NCBI GenBank assembly: GCA_002478885.1 | Contig: DLKC01000076.1 | Span: forward strand, 1-64,000 | Length of the DNA stretch: 64,000 nucleotides | Direction of reading: 5' to 3' | From: Chitinophagaceae bacterium UBA7600 | Lineage (GTDB): Bacteria; Bacteroidota; Bacteroidia; Chitinophagales; Chitinophagaceae | Part shown: one piece after another, positions 9,347 to 18,714 of the stretch | Layout of the letters: the number at the start of each line of letters is the position of its first letter | How positions within the stretch are numbered: position 1 is the stretch's first letter | Position numbers and translations under genes: made by a program | The notes under the pieces: model-generated | The model's input: the letters and a program-made list of their open reading frames with translations, nothing else | Databases searched by the model: none | What the model was told of the DNA's origin: nothing

Positions 9347-9435
9347 AACGCAGATTTTTCTGAAGATTAATAAGGCATTCGCCACATTGTTTGTATAAAT
9401 CAGCGTGTAAATATAATCCTGATTTACATGCAGGG

Positions 9436-9622
9436 AATTTTTATGGGCCGGGCTTTTGATGCAGTAATGATGCTTTTGTTGCGTCGCACTCTTGTGCGGC
9501 AGAATATAAGTTGGCAAGAGCGAACGGCTGCAAGCAATCTCTGCTGACTGCCGGTTTTATTGCACAAGTGTGCGACGCAAGAGCCGGTGCCATGAAAAAC
9601 AAAAGCCGGTAACATAAAATGC
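9436..9622. repeat. Paired (palindromic) GCGTCGCAC-core element
   Basis: Core TTGCGTCGCACTCTTGTGC at 9479-9497 and inverted core GCACAAGTGTGCGACGCAA at 9562-9580. The outer ends mirror each other: TTTTATGGGCCGGGCTTTT at about 9439-9457 and AAAAGCCGGTAACATAAAA at about 9601-9619. It is one of the clearest examples of the full element, ~187 bp, placed between two minus-strand genes. Confidence 0.9.
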
Positions 9623-9652
9623 ATACCGGCTCCTGGATAGTTATTGAATCTA

Positions 9653-12600
9653 CTAATTGTGCACGACCAGTTTTGTTTTGAAACTGCTTTGTGCTGTTCT
9701 TATTTCCACAAAATATAAACCGTTCGCCATGGCCCATGTGGGGATGGTTATCTGGCTGTCGGATGTTTTGTTGGCAACACGTTTTACCGTGCGGCCCATA
9801 ATGTCAACGATCGTCACCAGCCGTATGGGTTCGGTGCCCTGGATGATCTTTACAAAACCTGTTGCAGGGTTGGGATACATTAAGGGCGCTTTCGTGTTCA
9901 TAAAGCGGATGGCTACAACAGGCGAATAACTGGTGCGGCCATCCCGGTCAACGATGCGCAACCGGTAATAATTCATGCTCTTGTTGGCGTGGCGGTCCAC
10001 CGTGCTGTACGTTTCTGTATATTCCGCATTGTTCTCTGCGTAAACCGTATCTATCACCTGGTAGTTCATAAAGTTGGTGGTGCGCTCAACCACAAAATAT
10101 TTTGTGTTCGTTTCAAGCGTCGTGATCCATTGCAGCGCCACAGTATTGTCCAGTGTTAGCTGGCCGGTAAAGCTGATGAGCTTAAAAGGAAGCACGCCAC
10201 CGAGTGAATAATTATCAAAGTGAGCGAGTGAAAGATCATCGTTGTCATGACTGGATGAGGCAAGCCCGGCATATACCGGCAGGCCATTCCCAAAACCCGG
10301 ATTAATTGCGGAACCAACCTGTGTCCAGGTAAGTCCGTCCGGTGAAATAAAGCCTTTGAAAGAAGGCCCCGCAATATTTAATTTTAACCAATAAGGCGCA
10401 TTTACAACCGAAGAGGAGTTGCTGATACTGGTAGTGCCATCAGTTTGCAGCCTGCCCTGGAACACAGCGCCTGTGCCGCTGGTAAGCCCGATGAATACAT
10501 TCTTAGACCCGGGCGCTAGACTTTCCCTCACCATGATGCCTGCTTTGTTTTGCGTGTTCACCAGGTCCTGGTCAAACACGCGGGTAATGATGTCGCCATC
10601 GCCGATAAGCGTTTTGTAAGCAAACCGGAACTGGTCGCTTGTTCCGCCAATATCAGCGCCGGAACCTGTTATCGCGAAGGTGCCTGTTGTACTGTTGAAA
10701 CACGCCGAGCCAACAATACCTACATCACCGATGTCCTGTGTGCTCCAGCGTGTGGGCAAAGGATCGCAATTAACATCGCAGACCAGCGTGGTGAACGCGC
10801 CATCGGTTGAATTAACACTGGTATCGCCGACTGAACAAATCGTTTGTACATGAAAAAGATAAGGCGTATTACAGGCGAGGTTGTTTAGCTGCAGGCTGTT
10901 GGTTGTTGTGGTGGCTTGTTGCCAGTTGGCTGCGGTAACGGTTTTGTATTGTACAAGATAACCGGCTATGCCAACAATAGGCGACCAGTTAAGCGACGCA
11001 CCTGTTTCAGTTACTGCTGATGCAGTTAACGCGGTCGGCGCTGGGCAACTGCCTGATTCTTTTTTGCCATAGATCTCAAATTCCCAGATGGAGTAACCGT
11101 AAGGCGTTCCTCTTTGCACGCCGTACATTCTTACATAGCGCGCCGAACCGCTTAATGGGATCGTGTTATCGTAAGACGTATTGCCATCTATGAAAGCGAT
11201 ATTTTTCCAGGTAACGTTGTCATTGGACGTCTGTATCCTGTAGCTGCTTGCCAACGCATACTCCCAATGGATTACTGCCCTGCAAAGTTGGGTCACTTTT
11301 CCAAGATCAACAGTGAGCGACTGCGGATCGCTGTACTGGCTCGACCATCTTGTTGCAAGGCTGCCATCCACTGCGTTAGCCGGGCCAAGGCCTGCATTCT
11401 CATTGGAAGAAGAAGTAGCCGGTCTTTTCAAAGCAAGGTTTACCGTTCCGCAGGTGTCAATCTTTATGGGCTTATTCTTTAATCCGTAAACAACCAGCTG
11501 GTTACTGAAAGTCGCGAGGTATGCTTTCCCGTTGACGATAGTTGGACAATTGAATTTGGCATAGTTGCCGGGAACGTCATCTGCATCCGCATTGGAATTC
11601 CACAATTCTTTCGTTACATCTGATGCATCAATGGCTCTCAATATTCCTGGTCTTACAGATTGGTTGGCATCTCCATTGGCAGCATAACTTGCCCACAGGA
11701 TCGCAGTGGAGTCTGCTGAACCGTTTGAAGAAACAGCGAGCACTGCTCCATTGTTTCCTGTAGGTCCCTGTAGCCCGCTGCTGATGGTGCTGTCAAGGTT
11801 GAACATATTTGTAGTGCGGCTGTAGTGAAATGCCCTAAGCAAAGAGTTTTCACTCCAGGAATACACGAATTCGTTTTGCGTGCCTTTGTAATACGACATA
11901 GATGAACGCTGGTATGCATTTGCACCAACGTTGATGGTTTGTATCACATTATCAGCCGAGCCGTTGTAACCGCCCATATTATCGCGGTTAAGCAAATACA
12001 GCTTGCCATCTTTTACGCCCACAATCGCCCTGTTGGTATTGGGGATCAATAACATTTGTGTAACACCAAAATCAAGGTCAGCGCCTTCGAGTGTTTCGTA
12101 ATTCTTTGGCGTAAAGAAACTGCTGAGTGTAAGTGATGGCGTTAACTTCAGCGCCGATTCAGAGCGGTTTGTTACATCTGCAGCGTTACCATTTTTGCCT
12201 ACGGAGCCGTTGCCTGCGGCGAGATAAATATTGCCGCTCTCATCGGCAGAAGGCCCGCCGCCGCTCATCCAGATACCGCCCCAATAACCATCGGGTGTTG
12301 TATTGTAAACATATTTCTGCAATAAAGAAGTCTTATCATAACCCATCACCCAGCCATGGTATGGTCCCCAGTCGCAATGCGATGACCATGCGATATATAC
12401 AATACCGTTCAGCAATAAAAGCCCGGGCCGTTGATTTTGCTTTTGAGGGTCAAACGTTACCTTGCCGCCAACGCTGCCATCACCATTACCATTCACAGTT
12501 GCGGTGATAAGCACCGGGCTGTTGGCTTTTTCCGCTCCTGTGGTAATATCCAGCGCGTGCAGGTATTGATAGTAGGTATTCGTACTTGTTTTTAAACTTC

Positions 12601-13084
12601 TCGCTACCACGTAAAGCGTATTGGTGGTCGTGTCGATAACAGGTGTGCCCACAATACCCATATTGCCTGAGAAATCGTTGTAGAAACCACCACAGGCGCC
12701 CGTCATATCAGCCTTATTAACCGGCCTGGCGCTGGGAGCTGTAAGACTCACCTGCCAGAAAGCTGCCTGTTCATTGGCAGAGTCGGCATCAAACGCGTAA
12801 ACACTGTTGTTTACTGTAGCTACATACACGACATTTTTAACTCCCTTGCCGGGCATGTTGATCTGAAGCTTCACCAGCGGCTGCGCATAAATTTGGTCGT
12901 CTACTGCCCGGGTAAACAATTTGCCAAAGGTATTTGGCGTTACGTTGCTTTTTTTAAGCACTGTTTCCTGGTCGTACCAGCCCGTACGGTTAAGATCATC
13001 GTGTTGTGTAAGTACGCTTTTCTGGGCGTTGGCAGTGATAGATAAAAAAAGCAGCAGGGTCAGCAGGCCAGCAATAAGTTTCAT
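9653..13084 (-). CDS. Large secreted PQQ-propeller/discoidin/FN3 protein with T9SS sorting domain
   Basis: 1143 residues. Signal peptide MKLIAGLLTLLLFLSITANAQ, then a PQQ-type beta-propeller (~25-540) with repeats such as VVYVATVNNSVYAFDAD and NTLYVVARS. An F5/8 type C (discoidin) domain follows at ~548-673 (NLALKRPATSSS, NAVDGSLATRWSS, VRMYGV), an FN3 domain at ~683-770 (PTALTASAVTETGASLNW), a concanavalin-like DUF1349-type region at ~780-960, and a beta-rich linker. The C-terminal ~75 residues (MYPNPATGFVKI ... ANGLYFVEIRT) are a type A T9SS sorting domain, so the protein is predicted to be secreted or surface-attached by the Por system. The discoidin and FN3 parts suggest carbohydrate binding; an enzymatic role for the propeller is not shown. 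Confidence 0.88.
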   Translation of the reverse strand: MKLIAGLLTLLLFLSITANAQKSVLTQHDDLNRTGWYDQETVLKKSNVTPNTFGKLFTRAVDDQIYAQPLVKLQINMPGKGVKNVVYVATVNNSVYAFDADSANEQAAFWQVSLTAPSARPVNKADMTGACGGFYNDFSGNMGIVGTPVIDTTTNTLYVVARSLKTSTNTYYQYLHALDITTGAEKANSPVLITATVNGNGDGSVGGKVTFDPQKQNQRPGLLLLNGIVYIAWSSHCDWGPYHGWVMGYDKTSLLQKYVYNTTPDGYWGGIWMSGGGPSADESGNIYLAAGNGSVGKNGNAADVTNRSESALKLTPSLTLSSFFTPKNYETLEGADLDFGVTQMLLIPNTNRAIVGVKDGKLYLLNRDNMGGYNGSADNVIQTINVGANAYQRSSMSYYKGTQNEFVYSWSENSLLRAFHYSRTTNMFNLDSTISSGLQGPTGNNGAVLAVSSNGSADSTAILWASYAANGDANQSVRPGILRAIDASDVTKELWNSNADADDVPGNYAKFNCPTIVNGKAYLATFSNQLVVYGLKNKPIKIDTCGTVNLALKRPATSSSNENAGLGPANAVDGSLATRWSSQYSDPQSLTVDLGKVTQLCRAVIHWEYALASSYRIQTSNDNVTWKNIAFIDGNTSYDNTIPLSGSARYVRMYGVQRGTPYGYSIWEFEIYGKKESGSCPAPTALTASAVTETGASLNWSPIVGIAGYLVQYKTVTAANWQQATTTTNSLQLNNLACNTPYLFHVQTICSVGDTSVNSTDGAFTTLVCDVNCDPLPTRWSTQDIGDVGIVGSACFNSTTGTFAITGSGADIGGTSDQFRFAYKTLIGDGDIITRVFDQDLVNTQNKAGIMVRESLAPGSKNVFIGLTSGTGAVFQGRLQTDGTTSISNSSSVVNAPYWLKLNIAGPSFKGFISPDGLTWTQVGSAINPGFGNGLPVYAGLASSSHDNDDLSLAHFDNYSLGGVLPFKLISFTGQLTLDNTVALQWITTLETNTKYFVVERTTNFMNYQVIDTVYAENNAEYTETYSTVDRHANKSMNYYRLRIVDRDGRTSYSPVVAIRFMNTKAPLMYPNPATGFVKIIQGTEPIRLVTIVDIMGRTVKRVANKTSDSQITIPTWAMANGLYFVEIRTAQSSFKTKLVVHN

Positions 13085-13185
13085 GATAATAAATTACAGA
13101 ATATAATAAGCGCCAAGATAGAGCAATTGCGTTCCCTGCGGCTTGCCGCTTCCATTATTTAATGCTTAAATTAATTGTTGTGAGT

Positions 13186-13276
13186 TCTTTTTTAACCCGG
13201 CTTTTGCACAGGCATATTGCTGCCGTTGCGTCGCACACTTGTGCAGCAGAACAGGCATGGGCTAAAAACCGGCAAT
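13186..13276 (+). repeat. GCGTCGCAC-core repeat, short form
   Basis: A single core TTGCGTCGCACACTTGTGC (13226-13244) flanked by AACCCGGCTTTT (13194-13205) and, inverted, TAAAAACCGG (13263-13272). The short form shows that one core can be enclosed by the CCGGCTTTT ends. It lies between two minus-strand genes. Confidence 0.85.
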
Positions 13277-13292
13277 TCGCTGCAGGTAATTC

Positions 13293-13799
13293 TTAAAATG
13301 CAAGCTGCATTACGTAATCGTTCATGAAATAGCCATTGCCAATATCAATATCTTCTTCCGCGATCACCATAAACCCAAGCTTTTCATAAAAACCTTTGGC
13401 TTTGTTATGGCGGTTTACGTTTAGCTGAAGTAATGATATGCCCTGTGGTTTTAGTTCTGCCGATATGTATTGAATAATTTGCTTGCCAATGCCTTTTCCT
13501 TGTTGGTTAGGCAACGCATAAATCTTATGCAGTTTATAAATACCGGGTTTGTAAAAAGCGTAAGAAGCAAAAGCAACATAATCATCAGCGTCTTTTACAA
13601 GCAGGAAGCTGTGGCCCTGTTCCATTTGCTGTTCCAGCGAGGATGTGCTGTACATCATACCAAGCATATAAGAAATTTGTTCACCCGTAAGAATGGCTTT
13701 GTATGTTTCAGGCCACACTTTATAGGTGATTGCCTGTATAACCGGGATGTCGCTGGCAGTTGCTTTAGTGATGGTCAATAGAGAGGTCGGTTTTTCCAT
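13293..13799 (-). CDS. GNAT family N-acetyltransferase
   Basis: 168 residues. The GNAT fold is recognised from the acetyl-CoA binding motif A (KIYALPNQQGKGIGKQIIQYI, ~92-112, with the Q/RxxGxG/A signature QGKGIG) and motif B (LQLNVNRHNKAKGFYEKLGF, ~124-143). The C-terminus IGNGYFMNDYVMQL is typical of GNATs acting on small molecules or protein N-termini. The start overlaps the end of the PrsW-like gene by 35 bp, so the two are co-transcribed. The substrate is unknown. Confidence 0.87.
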   Translation of the reverse strand: MEKPTSLLTITKATASDIPVIQAITYKVWPETYKAILTGEQISYMLGMMYSTSSLEQQMEQGHSFLLVKDADDYVAFASYAFYKPGIYKLHKIYALPNQQGKGIGKQIIQYISAELKPQGISLLQLNVNRHNKAKGFYEKLGFMVIAEEDIDIGNGYFMNDYVMQLAF

Positions 13800-14508
13800 T
13801 GTGCATTTTTTCAGATAGCGTAGTGTGCATTTTTATTGCTTTCAAAGATAGTCGCAAGGCAGTAATATAAGAAGCAAGGCCGCCAATAACCAGGAGTGCA
13901 CCGGAAACATAGGCGGTTACCGTTTCGTTTTCGGCAAGGAAAAGAAAACCATCAAAAAGGCCATGAAACAAAATAGCCAGCAGCAAGCCTTTAGCTAACA
14001 GGCTGCCGCTCCGCTCTTTATTAAATTTTGCCAGGCCTGTATAATAGCCCATCAATATTGCGAAGGCACCGTGGGCTGGCACACTCAGGAACATTCTTAT
14101 GACGCCGGTTGCAAAACCATGTTCAAAAACATAAGCTATGTTTTCAATAGTCGCAAAGCCCATACCCACCATAACGCCGTAAACAATGCCGTCGAACGGT
14201 TCGTCGAAGGCTGGTTTCGGGTAAGCATATTTTTTGAGGACAACATATTTGCAAATCTCTTCTGTAAAGGCAACGACAACAAAAGCCTGCACAATAAGCG
14301 AAAGAAATGCCGGCAGTTGTGAATCGATATAGTCATCGAAAAGGGACGACGCTGCTATTTCAATAAGCGCTGCAGCTGCAGCGCTGACGACGCCCAGTAG
14401 AAAACAAACGAGCAGGTATTTTGGTGGTTCTTTATTGTAACGATCTTTAAAATAAATGTAAAGACTGATGGCAATTCCGGGCGCTATTGCAAGCAGTAAT
14501 AAGTTCAT
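13765..14508 (-). CDS. PrsW family intramembrane protease
   Basis: 247 residues, about seven to eight membrane spans. The PrsW/CPBP-like glutamic-type motifs are visible: EEICKY (~84-89), HGAFAILMGYYTGLA (~146-160), and FHGLFDGFLFL (~184-194). In Bacillus, PrsW performs site-1 cleavage of an anti-sigma factor; in Bacteroidota the substrate is not known. A sigma factor with a membrane partner is encoded ~6.5 kb away, but there is no direct link. It overlaps the downstream GNAT gene by 35 bp. Confidence 0.87.
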   Translation of the reverse strand: MNLLLLAIAPGIAISLYIYFKDRYNKEPPKYLLVCFLLGVVSAAAAALIEIAASSLFDDYIDSQLPAFLSLIVQAFVVVAFTEEICKYVVLKKYAYPKPAFDEPFDGIVYGVMVGMGFATIENIAYVFEHGFATGVIRMFLSVPAHGAFAILMGYYTGLAKFNKERSGSLLAKGLLLAILFHGLFDGFLFLAENETVTAYVSGALLVIGGLASYITALRLSLKAIKMHTTLSEKMHNGKTDLSIDHH

Positions 14509-14770
14509 GAGGGTAAGGTAGGAATTTTTGCCGCGCGGTATAACTGCCGGTTACGTAGCGTTGATAAATTAATATTCTTTCCTTGCGGTGTATAATGGCG
14601 GCAATAAAACCGGCCAGCCCAATATATATTCACCAGCTGAAGGACTGCGGGATGCGAAGGGGCAGTGCACGGCGTAGCCCGGCACCGGAGCGAAGCGTAG
14701 CCCGGAGCAGCCCGGACCAGGCTGGCTGCAGCGGTGTTGCCGACAGCTCCAAATTCTTAACCTGCAGAAT
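14509..14770. other. Gap with degenerate repeat sequence
   Basis: No gene is supported here. The part 14600-14750 is GC-rich with short direct repeats GCGTAGCCCGG (near 14671 and 14696) and a weak similarity to the window-wide intergenic repeat (ACCGGCCAGCCC, CAGCTGAAGGACTGCGGG). It looks like a heavily decayed copy. Confidence 0.4.
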
Positions 14771-15370
14771 TTATTTGAAGATTTTTTTTGTAAGCCAATG
14801 ACTTAAAAATGCGCCGCCGGTTCCGACTATGGCACCTCCGATAACATCGGTGGGATAGTGTTGGCCGAGGTACATTCGCGAATACCCAACGCCTGCTGCC
14901 CATGCATATGCCGGTACAGTGATATACCATTTTTTATATTCCAGCGCCAGCGTAGTGGCGGTTGCAAAAGCAATAGTAGTGTGGCCGGAAGGAAATGATT
15001 TTCCGTTATCGATGCTACCTGCCGGGTAAACATCATCATACTTTTCGTAGGGCCTGGGCCGATTGATCGTGACCTTTAGCCCCTGGGTGATTACAGCAGC
15101 AAATGCAATACTGCCCACCATCTCGTAAGAGTTAATTTTTGTTTTTTTGTCTTTGGATATAACACCTGTTACAAACATGCCTGCCGGCACTCCAACGCCC
15201 GCTACATAAGCGGAGTTTGACATGCCCATCCAAAAACCGGGACCTGCATTTTCGGGGTTGATCTTTCTGAGCAGGTTAATGTCCCAGTTCTGCGCATAAA
15301 GTGCTGTGCTAAATAAAAAGCATCCTGTAAGAATAAGGATGCTCCTGCAAATGGATTTTAAAAAAGTCAT
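14771..15370 (-). CDS. PAP2 family phosphatase
   Basis: 199 residues with a signal peptide or first membrane span (ILILTGCFLFSTALYAQ). All three PAP2 motifs are present: K99-x6-R106P107, P127SGH130, and S164R165-x5-H171-x3-D175. The histidines of motifs 2 and 3 act as acid and nucleophile in dephosphorylating lipid phosphates such as phosphatidic acid, undecaprenyl pyrophosphate or PGP. The position of the signal and four to five spans places the active site on the periplasmic side. The substrate is not determined. It is followed downstream by the valS gap and is on the same strand as valS, 32 bp apart, so it may be read from the valS transcript. Confidence 0.88.
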   Translation of the reverse strand: MTFLKSICRSILILTGCFLFSTALYAQNWDINLLRKINPENAGPGFWMGMSNSAYVAGVGVPAGMFVTGVISKDKKTKINSYEMVGSIAFAAVITQGLKVTINRPRPYEKYDDVYPAGSIDNGKSFPSGHTTIAFATATTLALEYKKWYITVPAYAWAAGVGYSRMYLGQHYPTDVIGGAIVGTGGAFLSHWLTKKIFK

Positions 15371-15402
15371 CTGGAGATCGCTGTTGGTAATGAAATATGG
15401 TC

Positions 15403-18045
15403 TTAAGACAAATGTTTCAGGCTTTCTTCAATAGTACCTATTCTCGCTTCTGCATCGGCCTGTTTTCTGCGCTCCAATTCTACAACTTCAGGTTTCGCAT
15501 TTTGCACAAAACGCTCGTTGCTAAGTTTTTTTATAACCGAGGCAAGAAAGTTTTTCTGGTAATCGAGATCTTTCAAAAGCTCGGCCTTTAATGCGGCGGC
15601 ATCAATCTGTACCTCAGTTTCGATAAAGAATCTGTCTTTTTCAACAGCAACCACTATGGCATTGGCAACAGGTTCATCGGTATAGAAAACGGCTTCGGCG
15701 TTTACCTGCTTGGACAGTATGTTTTCAATTGCCCTGTAGCTTTCGGTGTTGCTGCTTTGAATATGCAGTTTGATGGTGTCTTTCGGTTTCAGCTGGTTTT
15801 TGTTTCGTGCATCACGCAGCGCGGAAATAACCTGCTTTAGCAGTTCGCCTTCTGCCAGGATAATGTTGTCAATATCGGCAACAGGCTCAAATTGCTTTAC
15901 ACACAGATCATCGTGTTGTTCCTTCAGGAGATGATAAATTTCTTCTGTTATAAATGGCATAAATGGATGCAGCAACTGCAGCAGCTTTTCAAAATAGCTG
16001 ACTGTTTTTTCATAAACAGCTTTGTTTACCGGCTCTTCGAATCCAGGTTTAATCCATTCGAGGTACCAACTGCAGAAGTCGTCCCATATCAGCGAGTAGA
16101 TCGTTTTCAGCGCTTCGCTCAGGCGAAACTGTTTCATCAGTATATCTACTTCTTTGATTGCCTGGCTTAACCTGTCGAAAAACCATTCCACTGCAAAATT
16201 GGCTGTATGTTGTTTGAAACCTTGTGCCACGGAATCTTCAGTTTGCCTGGCTTCCCACATTTTCAGCAGTTTTAATGCATTCCACATTTTATTGTTAAAA
16301 AAGCGGCCTTGTTCCAGTGCGCTTTCATCAAATAAAAGATCGTTGCCTGCGGGCGATGCGATCATGATGCCGAATCTTACTGCATCTGCGCCGTACTTAT
16401 CTATAAGTTCTAACAGGTCAGGCGAGTTACCAAGACTTTTGCTCATTTTCCGACCTTGCTTGTCGCGCACCATACCTGTGAAGTAAACATCGCTGAAAGG
16501 TTTTTCATTCTTGAACTGCATGCCTGCCATGATCATTCGGGCAACCCAGAAAAAGATAATATCCTGGCCTGTGACTAACACCGAAGTAGGATAGTAATAA
16601 TTCAGTTCTTCATTATTGGGCTGGGTAATTCCGTTAAAAACTTCAATCGGCCATAGCCAGGAAGAGAACCATGTATCAAGTACATCTACATCCTGTGTAA
16701 GACGTCCATCTGGTTCAGGCGATCCTCCAAACTTTTCACTAAAAGCTTTGTAGGCCAGGGCTTCGTTTTCGGCGACCACGAATTTCCCCTCGGCATCATA
16801 CCAGGCCGGAATACGTTGTCCCCACCAGAGCTGCCTGCTGATGCACCAGTCCTTTACATTCTCCAGCCAATATTTATATGTGGCAAAGAATTTTTCTGAA
16901 GGATGAATTTTTATATCGCCATCAACTACTGCCTTTAGCGCAGGGCCTGCCAGTTCTTTCATGTTTACAAACCACTGCGTGGAGATACGTGGTTCAACCA
17001 CCGCATTGGTTCGTTGCGAAAAGCCAAGACGCGTGGTATATTCCTCTTCTTTTTCAAGTGACCCTTCTGCACTTAATTGTTCAATCGCTCTTTTTCTTGC
17101 TTCAAAACGGTCAAGGCCTACAAAAACTTCAGCAGCTTCACTTAAAGTTCCATCCTCATTGAGGGTATCAATAATTTCGAGGTGATGTTTTAAGCCGAGG
17201 TTATAGTCGTTAATGTCATGTGCTGGTGTTACTTTCAGGGCGCCCGTGCCAAACTCCATGTCAACATATTCGTCAAAGATCAACGGCACTTCGCGGTTTA
17301 CAAGCGGTACGATTATTCTCCGACCTTTCAAGTGTTCAAATCTCCCATCATTTGGATTAACACAAACTGCTGTGTCGCCCATGATGGTCTCGGGACGTTG
17401 TGTAGCAATCGTCAGCGTATCATTGGTTCCGGCAACTTTATATTTTACATAATACAGTTTTCCCTGTATGTCTTTATATTCCACCTCTTCGTCGCTCAGG
17501 GCTGTTTTTGCAGATGGATCCCAATTGATCATTCTTGCACCGCGATAGATCAGCCCCTTTTCAAATAACTCCACGAATACTTTCATTACGGCCTTATAGT
17601 AATGATCGTCCATGGTAAAATTCACGCGGTTCCAATCAACGCTGCAACCGAGTTTTTCTATCTGGCTATAAATGATGTTCCCGTACTTTTCTTTCCATTC
17701 AAACGCGTATTCAAGAAATTTTTCACGGCTCAGGTCATTTTTATCAATGCCTTTTTCTTTTAGCATCTGCACCACTTTCGCCTCCGTGGCGATCGATGCA
17801 TGGTCGCTGCCAGGAACCCAGCAGGCATTGAACCCGCTCATTCTTGCCTTGCGCACGAGAATATCCTGTACTGTTTCATTGAGCGTATGGCCCATATGCA
17901 GCACACCCGTTACATTGGGCGGAGGTATTACCACCGTAAAAGACGGGCGCTCGTCGGGCTTGCTGTTAAAGTATTGCTGCGCTTTCCAGCGTTCATTCCA
18001 TTTCTGTTCCGTTATTTCGGGAACATAATTCCTGCTCAGTTCCAT
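15403..18045 (-). CDS. valS: Valyl-tRNA synthetase
   Basis: 880 residues, the normal size for bacterial ValRS. It charges tRNA-Val with valine in the cytosol. Class I signatures: HMGH at 50-53 ([16 protein letters not shown]) and KMSKS at 533-537 ([13 protein letters not shown]). The editing (CP1) domain lies at ~190-340 ([35 protein letters not shown]), the anticodon-binding domain at ~610-760, and the C-terminal coiled-coil arm at ~815-880 ([21 protein letters not shown]). It is a housekeeping gene and a good phylogenetic marker for the host. Confidence 0.98.
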   Translation of the reverse strand: MELSRNYVPEITEQKWNERWKAQQYFNSKPDERPSFTVVIPPPNVTGVLHMGHTLNETVQDILVRKARMSGFNACWVPGSDHASIATEAKVVQMLKEKGIDKNDLSREKFLEYAFEWKEKYGNIIYSQIEKLGCSVDWNRVNFTMDDHYYKAVMKVFVELFEKGLIYRGARMINWDPSAKTALSDEEVEYKDIQGKLYYVKYKVAGTNDTLTIATQRPETIMGDTAVCVNPNDGRFEHLKGRRIIVPLVNREVPLIFDEYVDMEFGTGALKVTPAHDINDYNLGLKHHLEIIDTLNEDGTLSEAAEVFVGLDRFEARKRAIEQLSAEGSLEKEEEYTTRLGFSQRTNAVVEPRISTQWFVNMKELAGPALKAVVDGDIKIHPSEKFFATYKYWLENVKDWCISRQLWWGQRIPAWYDAEGKFVVAENEALAYKAFSEKFGGSPEPDGRLTQDVDVLDTWFSSWLWPIEVFNGITQPNNEELNYYYPTSVLVTGQDIIFFWVARMIMAGMQFKNEKPFSDVYFTGMVRDKQGRKMSKSLGNSPDLLELIDKYGADAVRFGIMIASPAGNDLLFDESALEQGRFFNNKMWNALKLLKMWEARQTEDSVAQGFKQHTANFAVEWFFDRLSQAIKEVDILMKQFRLSEALKTIYSLIWDDFCSWYLEWIKPGFEEPVNKAVYEKTVSYFEKLLQLLHPFMPFITEEIYHLLKEQHDDLCVKQFEPVADIDNIILAEGELLKQVISALRDARNKNQLKPKDTIKLHIQSSNTESYRAIENILSKQVNAEAVFYTDEPVANAIVVAVEKDRFFIETEVQIDAAALKAELLKDLDYQKNFLASVIKKLSNERFVQNAKPEVVELERRKQADAEARIGTIEESLKHLS

Positions 18046-18094
18046 AGTTATAAAAATGGCTGCAAAAGTAAGTAATCAGCGCTGTTTTGGCAGG

Positions 18095-18127
18095 CAAAAA
18101 AAATGCCTCCCAAAACCGGGAGGCATC
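18095..18127 (-). terminator. Strong Rho-independent terminator
   Basis: ATGCCTCCC (18103-18111) and GGGAGGCAT (18118-18126) form a perfect 9-bp stem with a 6-nt loop. On the minus strand it is followed by a run of T (complement of the A-run at 18096-18103), so it ends the small lipoprotein gene 18148-18396 before valS. Confidence 0.88.
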
Positions 18128-18147
18128 GCATTCTTTTTTGTGCGCTG

Positions 18148-18396
18148 CTACCAAAGCATCATATGTGTATCCCAACTGGTAGCGGCGCTTGTACCGGTGC
18201 TTTCCGTATCGTCGTCACTCAGTCCCGCCTCGTTGCTGTTTGCCGCTTTTTCAATGTCCGGGCATATTGATTCTACCTTTTCTTTGCAGGCATTTACTGT
18301 TTCACTCACTTTTTTGCCGGCATATTCGAGGCTGTTCAATTTATTGCCGCATGCGCCTAGCATTGTCATGGAAAGTATCAATATCAGGTTACGCAT
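18148..18396 (-). CDS. Small lipoprotein of unknown function
   Basis: 82 residues from the ATG at 18396, chosen because it gives a typical lipoprotein signal MRNLILILSMTMLGAC with the lipidated Cys at 16. The mature part is short, acidic and Ser/Thr-rich at the C-terminus (LSDDDTESTGTSA), with two further Cys (NACKEKVESICPD). No known domain is recognised. A strong terminator follows. Confidence 0.7.
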   Translation of the reverse strand: MRNLILILSMTMLGACGNKLNSLEYAGKKVSETVNACKEKVESICPDIEKAANSNEAGLSDDDTESTGTSAATSWDTHMMLW

Positions 18397-18511
18397 GTTG
18401 TTCTTTTTTAGCGCTGTAAAATTAGAGAGGAAATACAAACTCAAGGTTAATTAATGTTAATATAAGACGAATGTCTCTCCGTTTCGTTACAACTTCTTAC
18501 AGAAATTTTTT

Positions 18512-18590
18512 TGAACCCCGCTGCCGCCGGGCATTGTGCTCTAATTGCGTCGCACGCTTCAACTGTCACCGCGCAGCCAGGCTTTTCAAG
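18512..18590 (+). repeat. GCGTCGCAC-core repeat (CTTCAAC variant)
   Basis: Core TTGCGTCGCACGCTTCAAC at 18545-18563, preceded by GCCGCCGGGCATTGTG, a variant of the usual CCGGGCTTT box. It lies in the gap 18397-18714, which otherwise holds no gene. Confidence 0.75.
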
Positions 18591-18714
18591 TGGTTGCCTT
18601 ATGAGCAAATGGTCAGGGTTACCGGCACATGACCTAAATCATATAGCCGGCAATACCGGATGTTTAATTTTCAGTTTTATAATTGCCTTTTAACCAGAAT
18701 TATTAACTACACTT

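Noticed and set aside
9347-9517. N-terminal extension of the amylase
   Set aside because: It reads through a repeat element; the internal ATG at 9346 gives a clean signal peptide.
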